DNA of 64,000 bases from Amycolatopsis sp. WAC 01376 (GTDB taxonomy: Bacteria > Actinomycetota > Actinomycetes > Mycobacteriales > Pseudonocardiaceae): NCBI RefSeq assembly GCF_003947415.1, contig NZ_QHKL01000006.1:1-64000 (forward strand), read 5' to 3'. The notes under the pieces are model-generated. The model saw only the letters and a program-made list of their open reading frames with translations. It did no database searches and was not told the DNA's origin. Position 1 is the first letter of the stretch. The number at the start of each line of letters is the position of its first letter. Shown piece after piece: positions 34,067 through 41,423 of this stretch. Made by a program: the position numbers and the translations under genes.

Positions 34067-35877
34067 CCGAACCGTCGTCGTTCACCAGGCTGGAGGGCAG
34101 GCCCCGCACCGTCGGCTTCGACCGGGCGTTGCGCGCGGAGGTCCGGGATCCGTTGTGGATGCTCACGCGGCAGTGGCAGCTCGGCGAGTTCCGCGGCGCG
34201 AACGCGGGGAGCCCGGTCACCGTGACCTACGCCGTCTCGCCGTCACGTCCCACGCGGTTCCGGTCGCCGCAGGGGCAACCACAGGACCTGACCGGCGACC
34301 GTCCACTTGAGACAGTCGCGGAGCGGCGACGGCTGCCACTCGCGTACGGCACCCCCGGGAGCGAGAAGGTCGCGTTCGATCTGCGGCTCGCGATCGGCCG
34401 CCACTGGCTGAAGCTGCTGGACTCCGCCGGGGGCCTGCTCGGCCAGGTGCTGGGGTTCAAGAAGTTCTACGTCGAGCGGTATCCCATCGCGCTGCCCGAT
34501 GCCGCGCGGGCCGACGACGTCGCGAAGCTGGCGCATCCCGAAGTCTGGGCCACCATGCAGGCGATCTCCGGGCGCCGGATGGACGGCTACCTGTTCTACC
34601 AGCACCTCAAAGCCGGACGGGACGCCGACGAAGGGCTCGGTCTCGGCGCGATCCTGCACCGCCAGACGCTGCGGAAACTCGGAAAGCGCCTGGTGACCTG
34701 GTACGAGAAGCTGATCGACCAGCCGTCGGCGGCCGACGCGACCTGGGATCCGGGCAGGCTCGAGCACCGGTTCTCGGTGGCCGCTTCGACACCGGGCGGG
34801 GAGAAGAAGCTGGCCGCCCCCGAATATCCCGGCGGAACCCTGGAGTGGCACGCCTTCTCGGTCGACCCGAAGAATCCGCTCGGCGGGACGAAGCCGCCGG
34901 AGCCGACGCTCACGCGGACGGTGTTCCCCGCCCCGGTCCGCTATTCCGGGATGCCGTTGCCGCGCTGGTGGGCGCAGGAGGACGGGAAGACCAACTTCGC
35001 CGCCGTCCGCCCGGACAGCACCGACCTGGCGCGGCTGGTCTTCCTCGAATTCGCCCTGGTGTTCTCCAACGACTGGTACCAAGTGCCGTGCGACCTCCCG
35101 GCGGGCACGTTGTCCAGGATCCAGGGACTGTTCGTCACCGACGTGTTCGGGGAGAAGCAGTGGATCACCCCGGCGGGCGACGGGCGCGACGAAGAGTGGA
35201 AGCGCTGGTCGATGTTCACCCTGGACACTCTCGGCCCCGAGGACGTCCGGGCGGACACCGATCTCTTCCTCCCGCCGAGCGTGCCGAAGGTGACCGAAGG
35301 GCCCGCGCTGGAAGAGGTCCTGCTGATCCGCGACGAGAACGCGAACCTCGTCTGGGGCATCGAACAGACCGTGAGCACGCCCGCCGGCGAACCGCGCAGG
35401 GGAAGCGAGGCGGCCGCGGAGGTCACCACGTTCCGGCAGCGGCTGCACGACGCCGCCCCCGCCGCGGCCGCCGAAGACCCGCCGCGCGCGCCGAACTCGT
35501 ACGTCGCGATGAACTCCGTGCCGGGGCACTGGATCCCGTTCATCGCGGTGCACGAACCGGGAGACAACCGCGAGGTCCGGTTGCAGCGGGCGGCCATGCC
35601 GAGCGTCGTCGACGCGACACCCGTGCGGCCGCGCACGAGCCTGCTCCGGGTGGGACTCGACGAACTCCCGGCCGGTGGGAAACCGCAGTACTTCGTCCAC
35701 GAGGAGGAGGTGACCCGCGCGGGCACGCGAGTCACCCTGGCCTACAACCGGACACGCTGGCACGACGGGCGCGCCGTCGTCTGGCTCAGCGCGCGGCGAG
35801 GTGTCGGCCGGGGAGAGGGCTCCAGCGGGCTGGCGTTCGACCTGGTGGTGGACACGCCGGTTCCGCCCGCACCGTGA
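34063..35877 (+). CDS. Last gene of the six-gene cluster, unknown function (604 aa)
   Basis: No named family is recognised. The N-terminus has a striking motif, DPLWMLTRQWQLGEFRGANA (about 28-47), which looks like a conserved family core. The rest is mixed alpha/beta with VKPYAE-like, DWYQVPCDLPAGTLSRIQGLF and WSMFTLDTLGPEDV segments, and ends in beta strands. There is no signal peptide or transmembrane helix. ATG 34063 overlaps the upstream stop by 4 nt. The gene ends 20 nt before a perfect palindrome, probably the end of the transcription unit. Confidence 0.75.
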   Translation: MTEPSSFTRLEGRPRTVGFDRALRAEVRDPLWMLTRQWQLGEFRGANAGSPVTVTYAVSPSRPTRFRSPQGQPQDLTGDRPLETVAERRRLPLAYGTPGSEKVAFDLRLAIGRHWLKLLDSAGGLLGQVLGFKKFYVERYPIALPDAARADDVAKLAHPEVWATMQAISGRRMDGYLFYQHLKAGRDADEGLGLGAILHRQTLRKLGKRLVTWYEKLIDQPSAADATWDPGRLEHRFSVAASTPGGEKKLAAPEYPGGTLEWHAFSVDPKNPLGGTKPPEPTLTRTVFPAPVRYSGMPLPRWWAQEDGKTNFAAVRPDSTDLARLVFLEFALVFSNDWYQVPCDLPAGTLSRIQGLFVTDVFGEKQWITPAGDGRDEEWKRWSMFTLDTLGPEDVRADTDLFLPPSVPKVTEGPALEEVLLIRDENANLVWGIEQTVSTPAGEPRRGSEAAAEVTTFRQRLHDAAPAAAAEDPPRAPNSYVAMNSVPGHWIPFIAVHEPGDNREVRLQRAAMPSVVDATPVRPRTSLLRVGLDELPAGGKPQYFVHEEEVTRAGTRVTLAYNRTRWHDGRAVVWLSARRGVGRGEGSSGLAFDLVVDTPVPPAP

Positions 35878-35896
35878 GCCGGTCAGCCCTGTCCCG

Positions 35897-35955
35897 AGTG
35901 TCATGAAAGGGTCGTTCAGGACAAAAAATGTCCTGAACGACCCTTTCATGACACT
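35897..35955. repeat. Family A palindrome (TGAAAGGGTCGTTCAGGAC type)
   Basis: Two perfect 27-bp arms (35897-35923, 35929-35955) surround AAAAA. The left arm begins AGTGTCATGAAAGGGTCGTT. It lies 20 nt after the stop of the six-gene cluster and could terminate it. One complete arm of this same element recurs alone at 57175-57201. Confidence 0.85.
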
Positions 35956-35982
35956 GGCTCCGCAGCCTCAGCCCCTCAACGC

Positions 35983-36030
35983 GAGTGAAGGACCCCTTCC
36001 TGTACCTAGGCGCAAGGGTCCGGGCAAAGC
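35983..36030. repeat. Degenerate family A palindrome
   Basis: GTGAAGGACCCCTTCC and AAGGGTCC form a broken inverted repeat around GTACCTAGGC, apparently a decayed copy of the TGAAGG-type elements on either side. The next 120 bp (to about 36155) show nothing I can assign. Confidence 0.45.
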
Positions 36031-36157
36031 CGCATAACCGCTGTTCGGTTCAGGGTCGTGAGCTACTCGAGGTATACGTCAAGCCCCTGAGTGTCCGCAA
36101 AGGATACTTTCGAGCGGTGAAATGTCCGATTGATGGCTATATAGGCGGTTCTCGATG

Positions 36158-36209
36158 GGGGTCGTGAGTGGCAATGATCGTTAGAACGATCATTGCCACT
36201 CACGACCCC
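36158..36209. repeat. Perfect 25-bp palindrome, GGGGTCGTGAGTGGCAATG type
   Basis: Arms 36158-36182 and 36185-36209 pair perfectly around AG. The word GTGAGTGGCAATGATCG differs from the TGAAGG elements, so this may be a separate sequence family with the same architecture. The segment 36210-36387 that follows holds no gene I can support. Confidence 0.8.
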
Positions 36210-36387
36210 TTCATAAAACGCCCGAATCGGGCACTGTTACCTGGAAAGGGTCCCCTGTGGACAGTCGAGAAGGTGTCAGGCCACTGTGACGGGCCCCCAC
36301 CCGTCGCCAGAACTCGAATCGTCACTCGCCACCCACTTCACTTCGAGGGAGCCTGTCCGCTCCCACCCCCACCCCAGACCCCGTGAA

Positions 36388-36442
36388 GCGCGTGAAGGCC
36401 CCCTTCCCTCGGCTCAGCCGAGGGAAGGGGGCCTTCACGCGC
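36388..36442. repeat. Family A palindrome, 27-bp perfect arms
   Basis: This is the same 55-nt element as at 8507-8561 with one paired substitution (TTCCCTCGG against TTACCTCGG, matched on the other arm). It lies 14 nt from the pepA stop and is the innermost of the hairpins in the gap between the six-gene cluster and pepA. Confidence 0.85.
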
Positions 36443-36455
36443 GTTCAGGAAGGGG

Positions 36456-37958
36456 TCAGCCGTTCGCGGCGATGTCCGCGAGGACCGCGGCGATGGTGCG
36501 GACCGGGACGCCGGTGCCGCCCTTGCCGGTGTAGCCCCACGGCCCGGCGGTGTTGAACGACGGGCCCGCGATGTCGATGTGCGCCCAGGGCAAGCCCTCG
36601 GTGACGAACTCGCGCAGGAAGATGCCCGCGGCGAGCATGCCGCCCCAGCGGTGCCCGGTGACGTTGGCCAGGTCGGCGAGGCGCGAGTCGAGGTCGGCGC
36701 GCAGTTCCTCCGGCAGCGGCATCGCCCAGCCGCCCTCACCGGTCGCCTGCGCGATCGAAGCGATCCGGTCGCGGAAGTCGTCCGAGCCCATGACGCCTGC
36801 GGTGCGGTTGCCGAGCGCGACGACCTGCGCGCCGGTCAGGGTCGAGGTCTCGATCAGGTAGTCGGGGTTCTCCTCGCCCGCGCGCACGATCGCGTCGGCC
36901 AGCACGAGACGGCCTTCGGCGTCGGTGTTGAGCACCTCGACGGTCTTGCCGCCGTACATGCTGAGCACGTCGCCCGGCCGGTACGAGGTGGCCGAGGGCA
37001 GGTTCTCCGCGAGCGGGATGTGCGCGACGACCTCGAGCGGGTACTTCAGCTTCGCGGCCAGCACCACGGAGGCGAGCACGGCGGCCGCGCCCGACATGTC
37101 CGAGGTCATGTGGTCCATGTTCGCGGCGGGCTTGATCGAGATGCCGCCCGAGTCGAAGGTGATGCCCTTGCCGACCAGCGCGACCTTCTTCGACGCCTTC
37201 GCGGGCTTGTAGGCGAGGCGCAGCAGGCGCGGCTGGCGGGCCGAGCCGCCGCCGACGCCGAGGATGCCGCCGAAGCCCTTGCGCTTGAGGGCCTTCTCGT
37301 CGAGGACCTCGAAGTCGAGGTTGTTCGCCTCGGCCAGCGTCTTCGCGCGGTCGGCGAAGGAGGCCGGGAACAGGTCGTTCGGCGGGGTGTTGATCAGGTC
37401 GCGGGCGATGATCACCGACTCCGCGATCAGGCCGGCGGCCTTCAGCGTCGCCTTGTGATCCTTGGCGGTGCCCGCTTCGGGGCTCACGAAGTCCGCCTTG
37501 GCGAGCGGGCCGTCGCCCTTCTCGGAGCGGTACTCGGTGAAGGAGTACGCGCCGAGCGTGGTGCCCTCGACGGCGGCCTGCAGGTCGATCGCCGACAGCG
37601 TGACGAACGCGCGGTCGGTTCCGCTCAGCGCCCGCGCGGCGGCACCGGCGCCTCGGCGGACCTGCTCGGCGGTGACGCCGTCCGCGCCCGCCTTGCCGAG
37701 GCCGACGGCCAGTACGACACCAGCGGGCAGCTTGCCCAGCGTCGGTACCTTGACGACCTCGTCGGCCTTGCCGGACGCGCCGAGGCTGCCGAGGACTTCG
37801 GCCAGCTTGCCGTCGAAGGCGGCATCGGCGACGGAGGAGCCGGCGGCGAGCGCCAGGCCGTCCTCACCCTGCAGGGTTCCGATGACGACGACGTCGGCGC
37901 GCGTCTTGGCAAGCGCCGCTTCGGCGTTCTCGGTCAGGGCAAGCTTCGGCACGGTCAC
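36456..37958 (-). CDS. pepA: Leucyl aminopeptidase (M17)
   Basis: This cytosolic dizinc/dimanganese aminopeptidase (500 aa) removes N-terminal residues from peptides. An N-terminal macro-like domain precedes the catalytic domain, which has VGKGITFDSGGISIKPAANM (the metal/bicarbonate region with catalytic Lys) and the signature NTDAEGRLVLADA. The GTG at 37958 is chosen over longer frames because GAGGAG lies 6 nt upstream and the family N-terminus starts there. It is transcribed away from a membrane protein gene across a 296-bp spacer occupied largely by a fold-back element. Confidence 0.95.
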   Translation of the reverse strand: MTVPKLALTENAEAALAKTRADVVVIGTLQGEDGLALAAGSSVADAAFDGKLAEVLGSLGASGKADEVVKVPTLGKLPAGVVLAVGLGKAGADGVTAEQVRRGAGAAARALSGTDRAFVTLSAIDLQAAVEGTTLGAYSFTEYRSEKGDGPLAKADFVSPEAGTAKDHKATLKAAGLIAESVIIARDLINTPPNDLFPASFADRAKTLAEANNLDFEVLDEKALKRKGFGGILGVGGGSARQPRLLRLAYKPAKASKKVALVGKGITFDSGGISIKPAANMDHMTSDMSGAAAVLASVVLAAKLKYPLEVVAHIPLAENLPSATSYRPGDVLSMYGGKTVEVLNTDAEGRLVLADAIVRAGEENPDYLIETSTLTGAQVVALGNRTAGVMGSDDFRDRIASIAQATGEGGWAMPLPEELRADLDSRLADLANVTGHRWGGMLAAGIFLREFVTEGLPWAHIDIAGPSFNTAGPWGYTGKGGTGVPVRTIAAVLADIAANG

Positions 37959-38077
37959 TTCTGGCTCCTCGCGCGTTCGCGGTGGTACCGGGCGGCCGCC
38001 CGGTTGGATCGTGAGCCATGCTAATGACAGCAGGACCTGGGGTAACAGCGGGGCCGACCGGGTCACTCGGTGCACTA

Positions 38078-38239
38078 GTGTCCTGCGTCGGAAATCCGGC
38101 ACGTATCTCGGTGGCCCAGCTTCCCGCTGCCAGCGTCGCCGGTCCGCCCGAGTACAACCCGGTACGAGGACGAACCGGCGCCTTGCCAGCAGAAACCTGG
38201 ATCCATCGATCTACGCGCCGCATTTCCGACGCAGGACAC
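38078..38239. mobile_element. 162-bp fold-back (MITE-like) element
   Basis: The ends are perfect 18-bp inverted repeats, GTGTCCTGCGTCGGAAAT (38078-38095) and its complement (38222-38239). The interior is also an imperfect inverted repeat. For example, GGCACGTATCTCGGTGG on the left matches GGCGCGTAGATCGATGG from the right, and GCCGGTCCGCCCGAGTACAACCCGGT-like words recur near the centre. The whole element could therefore fold into one hairpin of about 80 bp. It encodes no protein and I see no target-site duplication. It occupies the divergent promoter space of pepA. Confidence 0.6.
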
Positions 38240-38254
38240 CAGAAGGGAGACGGC

Positions 38255-39109
38255 GTGCGGCTGGCTGGCGGGCTGCTCATCGCACTGGCGGTGGGCACGT
38301 CCGGAGCGGACTACTGGGTACTCGCCGCCGCCGTGTTCGCGGCCGTGGTCGCCGTCGCGGCCGAGGCGCTGCTGCCGCCGGTGGGCGACACCCGGCCCGA
38401 GCGGATCGCGAGCTCCGTTTCGCGGCTGGGTCTGGTCTTGGTCTTCGCGACGACGTTCGGTCAGTACCTCTTCCCGTCCGCGCCGGGAGCCGCCGCCGCG
38501 GTGTTCGCCGTCGTCGTGACCGTCGCCGACCTGGCCGGTGTCCGCCTCGGTGACTACGCCGCCCGCTGGGTCACCGGCCTGTCGCTGGCCGCGGCCGTGT
38601 CCCTGATCGCGATCTGCGTCGGCATCCCGCCGCTGGCGCAGTTCATCGCGCCGGATCCGCCGTCCGTGCCAGGGCTCGCCCTCGCCGTGCTGGTGCTGCT
38701 GCCGTTCCTGCTGCCCCGCCGCCCCGGCGCGGGTCGCGCGGCCGCGGTGGGCGCCGTGGCCGTGGCGATCACCGCCGTCGCCCTCTACCAGCTCGGGCCG
38801 GTCCGGCTGGGGCTCTCCGCGACGTCGTTCCGCGAGCTCCTCGCCGCGGCCGACGCGGTCTCGCTGCTGCCGGTCCTGACCGTGGTGGTCGCCGTGGCGA
38901 CCGTGCCCGTCGCGGTGGACGCCTTCACCGACGGCCGGGAGCGGCTTTCCCCGGAACGTCCGAAGGCGACACTCGCTTGTGGACTGATCGTGGCCGTCGC
39001 GGCCGCCTTCACTGGGCCGGTCGTGGCCCTCGGGCTCGCGGGAGTGGGAACGCTCGCCGAACTGGTTCTGCGGGTCCGCGCCCGTCGGTACCGTGCAAGG
39101 CGTGCGTGA
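38255..39109 (+). CDS. Polytopic membrane protein of unknown function
   Basis: This 284-aa protein has about eight hydrophobic segments rich in Ala, Val and Leu, and short polar loops. There is no signature motif I can name. GTG 38255 is preceded by AAGGGAG at 5-nt spacing. Upstream extension of the frame runs into the fold-back element and is rejected. It overlaps the start of the DUF402 gene by up to 17 nt, so the two are translationally linked. The role is unknown. The composition fits a permease-like or scaffold membrane protein. Confidence 0.75.
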   Translation: MRLAGGLLIALAVGTSGADYWVLAAAVFAAVVAVAAEALLPPVGDTRPERIASSVSRLGLVLVFATTFGQYLFPSAPGAAAAVFAVVVTVADLAGVRLGDYAARWVTGLSLAAAVSLIAICVGIPPLAQFIAPDPPSVPGLALAVLVLLPFLLPRRPGAGRAAAVGAVAVAITAVALYQLGPVRLGLSATSFRELLAAADAVSLLPVLTVVVAVATVPVAVDAFTDGRERLSPERPKATLACGLIVAVAAAFTGPVVALGLAGVGTLAELVLRVRARRYRARRA

Positions 39110-39728
39110 TCCTCTCTGGACCCCGGGCGACACGGTCGTCGAACGCTTCCTGCGACCGGACGGCTCGATCGGCCAGCATCACCCGCTGCGCGTCCTCGCC
39201 GACGACGGCGCGGCGTTCGTCGGCTGGCTGCCCGCGGACACCCCGATCATCGGCAGCAGGCTCGCCGACGGGCGGCTCTTCCGCGAGGCGCCCTTGGCGG
39301 AGCGGTTCCGGGTGCCGAGGGTGCGGGTGGCCGACTTCTGGCGCGACACCTCGACGCTGCGCCGTATCTCCGACGACGAATGGTCGTCGGTCTGGTGGTT
39401 CTTCGACGCCGAGGGCCGCTTCCTGAACTGGTACGTCAACCTCGAGGTCCCGCTGGGGCGCACACCGTCCGGACCCGACCGGATCGACGGCATCCTCGAC
39501 GTCGCCGTCCAGCCCGGCGGACGCTGGCAGTGGAAGGACGAGGACGAGGCGGAAGAGGCCGTCCTCGCCGGCCGCATCACCGCCGGTCAGCTGGAACGGC
39601 TGCGCGCCGAGGGCGAACGGATCGGGGCACTGGCGGACGCCGGGCGCTTCCCCTTCGATGGGACGTGGACCGACTTCCGGCCGGAGCCGGACTGGCCCGC
39701 GCCCGCCCTCCCCGAGGGGTTGCTCTAG
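39093..39728 (+). CDS. DUF402 domain protein
   Basis: This 211-aa protein is of the DUF402/FomD-like type. The fold is seen in WWFFDAEGRFLNWYVNLEVPLGRT-like strands (about 108-130) and the acidic DRIDGILDVAVQPGGRWQWKDEDE segment (about 137-160), which in relatives binds divalent metal and acts on nucleoside phosphates or esters. The GTG at 39093 overlaps the upstream gene. GTG 39102 is an equally plausible start. Its stop overlaps the stop of the convergent gene (39725), leaving no spacer and no palindrome. Confidence 0.8.
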   Translation: MQGVRDPLWTPGDTVVERFLRPDGSIGQHHPLRVLADDGAAFVGWLPADTPIIGSRLADGRLFREAPLAERFRVPRVRVADFWRDTSTLRRISDDEWSSVWWFFDAEGRFLNWYVNLEVPLGRTPSGPDRIDGILDVAVQPGGRWQWKDEDEAEEAVLAGRITAGQLERLRAEGERIGALADAGRFPFDGTWTDFRPEPDWPAPALPEGLL

Positions 39729-40036
39729 CTCACCTGGAGGAGCAGGAGCAGCACCAGCACGACGTTGATCACCGTGAGGATGACCACCGCCTTGGTGGAC
39801 AGCTCGCGCGGGAACACCTTGCCGTGGATGCTCTTCCACCAGAAGATGCCGAAACCGCCGGCGACCAGGCCGAGGAACGCGCCGAAGCCGCTGTCGAGCA
39901 GGGCCCAGCCGTCCATCATCAGCACGCCGGTGCCGAAGGTCAGCAGTACCGCGGTCGCGAACGTCTTGATGTCGGGCCCCGCGCCGGCGGTGGCAGGTTT
40001 GGCAGGCTGGGCGGGCTGCATGGGGTTTAGCGTCAC
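39725..40036 (-). CDS. Small membrane protein
   Basis: This 103-aa protein has three hydrophobic segments (about 28-42, 50-66, 80-101) after a Pro/Ala-rich N-terminus. The segment between the second and third is WWKSIHGKVFPRELSTKAV. There is no motif of known function. It is transcribed away from ilvE and converges on the DUF402 gene with a 4-nt overlap of stops. Confidence 0.7.
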   Translation of the reverse strand: MTLNPMQPAQPAKPATAGAGPDIKTFATAVLLTFGTGVLMMDGWALLDSGFGAFLGLVAGGFGIFWWKSIHGKVFPRELSTKAVVILTVINVVLVLLLLLQVS

Positions 40037-40153
40037 GCCGCCATCCTAGGGGCGCGAGGCCCCGCGTGTTCGTCCCGACGGACAGATCGCGGAAGGTAAA
40101 GATATGCGGACGTCCGACTAACGTGGGTCCGACCAAGCGTTATCGTCTTAGTC

Positions 40154-41257
40154 ATGACGACCTCGACGCAGTTCACCCACCTCCCGCACCCGAGCCCCGC
40201 GAGCCCGGAACGCGTCGCGGACGTATTGGCCGCACCCGGCTTCGGCCTGCACTTCACCGATCACATGGTGACCGTGAAATGGAGTGCCGAGCAGGGCTGG
40301 CACGACGCCACCGTCGGGCCGTACGCGCCCTTGACTCTCGACCCGGCGACCTCCGTGCTGCACTACGGCCAGGCCATCTTCGAGGGCCTCAAAGCCTACC
40401 GCCAGCCGGACGGCACGATCGCCGCGTTCCGCCCCGACGCGAACGCGATCCGGTTCCGCAACTCGGCCGAGCGCCTCGCCATGCCGCAGCTGCCGGTGGA
40501 GGTCTTCCTCGACTCGATCCGCGAGCTCATCGCGGTCGACTCCCGCTGGGTCCCGACGAAGCCGGGCGAGTCGCTGTACCTGCGGCCGTTCATGATCTCC
40601 ACCGAAGCCGGGCTCGGCGTCAACCGGCCCGCGAACGAGTACCTCTACGCGCTGATCGGCTCGCCCGCGGGTTCGTACTTCTCCGGTGGCGTGAAGCCGG
40701 TGAGCGTGTGGCTCTCCACCGAGTACGTGCGCGCCGTCCCCGGCGGCACCGGTGAGGCGAAGTGCGCCGGCAACTACGCGGCGTCCTTCGTCGCGCAGGC
40801 GCAGGCCGTGGAGAAGGGCTGTGACCAGGTCGTGTGGCTCGACGCCGTCGAGCGGCGCTGGGTCGAGGAGATGGGCGGGATGAACCTGTTCTTCGTCTTC
40901 GGCTCCGGCGACGAGGCTCGCGTCGTGACCCCGGAACTGACCGGCTCGCTGCTGCCGGGCGTGACCCGCAAGTCGCTGCTGGAGCTGGCGAAGTCCTTCG
41001 GGCACCAGGTCGAGGAGCGGCGCATCTCCACCGACGAATGGGAGAAGGCGGCGGCTTCCGGCGAGCTGACCGAGGTGTTCGCCTGCGGGACCGCGGCGGT
41101 CATCACGCCGGTCGGGCACGTGAAGCACGCGGGCGGCGAGTTCTCCGTCGCGGGCGGGCAGCCCGGCGAGCTGACGATGAAGCTGCGCGGCGCCCTGACC
41201 GGGATCCAGGAGGGCACCCGGCCCGCTCCGGAAGGCTGGATGTACCCGCTGGGCTGA
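40154..41257 (+). CDS. ilvE: Branched-chain amino acid aminotransferase
   Basis: This class IV PLP aminotransferase (367 aa) interconverts Leu, Ile and Val with their 2-oxo acids using glutamate. It has the N-terminal HYGQAIFEGLKAYRQPDG region, the RPFM and YLYALIGSP strands, the PLP lysine in GEAKCAGNYAAS and the C-terminal EVFACGTAAVITPVG. ATG 40154 is in a normal position for the family. Upstream, CGGACGTCCG (40107-40116) and repeated GTCCGAC words may be regulatory. Two palindromes lie between it and the convergent cobT. Confidence 0.96.
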   Translation: MTTSTQFTHLPHPSPASPERVADVLAAPGFGLHFTDHMVTVKWSAEQGWHDATVGPYAPLTLDPATSVLHYGQAIFEGLKAYRQPDGTIAAFRPDANAIRFRNSAERLAMPQLPVEVFLDSIRELIAVDSRWVPTKPGESLYLRPFMISTEAGLGVNRPANEYLYALIGSPAGSYFSGGVKPVSVWLSTEYVRAVPGGTGEAKCAGNYAASFVAQAQAVEKGCDQVVWLDAVERRWVEEMGGMNLFFVFGSGDEARVVTPELTGSLLPGVTRKSLLELAKSFGHQVEERRISTDEWEKAAASGELTEVFACGTAAVITPVGHVKHAGGEFSVAGGQPGELTMKLRGALTGIQEGTRPAPEGWMYPLG

Positions 41258-41269
41258 TCCCCGGCCAGC

Positions 41270-41328
41270 AAGTCCGTGAAGGCCTCCTTCCCTACCTTGA
41301 GCGTAAGGAAGGAGGCCTTCACGGACTT
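41270..41328. repeat. Family A palindrome (TGAAGGCCTCCTT type), 22-bp arms
   Basis: Perfect 22-bp arms beginning AAGTCCGTGAAGGCCTCCTT surround a 15-nt centre. It lies 13 nt after the ilvE stop and is closely related to the element at 49362-49414. Confidence 0.85.
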
Positions 41329-41346
41329 CGGTGGTCGGAGTGCCCG

Positions 41347-41407
41347 GGATGCAATGAAAGGCTCTTTCCTTGCAAAATTTGCAAGGAAAGAGCCTTTCAT
41401 TGCATCC
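41347..41407. repeat. Family A palindrome (ATGAAAGGCTCTTTCCTTGC type), 30-bp arms
   Basis: This is the longest perfect stem in the window: 30-bp arms around a single A, with AAA/TTT at the tip. It is the second hairpin in the ilvE-cobT gap. The sequence is nearly that of 63633-63687, differing at positions changed on both arms. Confidence 0.85.
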
Positions 41408-41423
41408 GGAAGTCGGAGACGCG

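Noticed and set aside
17720..35877. Contractile injection system or prophage
   Set aside because: No sheath, tube, baseplate, spike, AAA ATPase, portal, terminase or integrase was recognised among the six proteins.
38018..38254. N-terminal extensions of pepA and the membrane protein
   Set aside because: Both frames pass through the fold-back element. GTG 37958 and GTG 38255 have clear ribosome binding sites.
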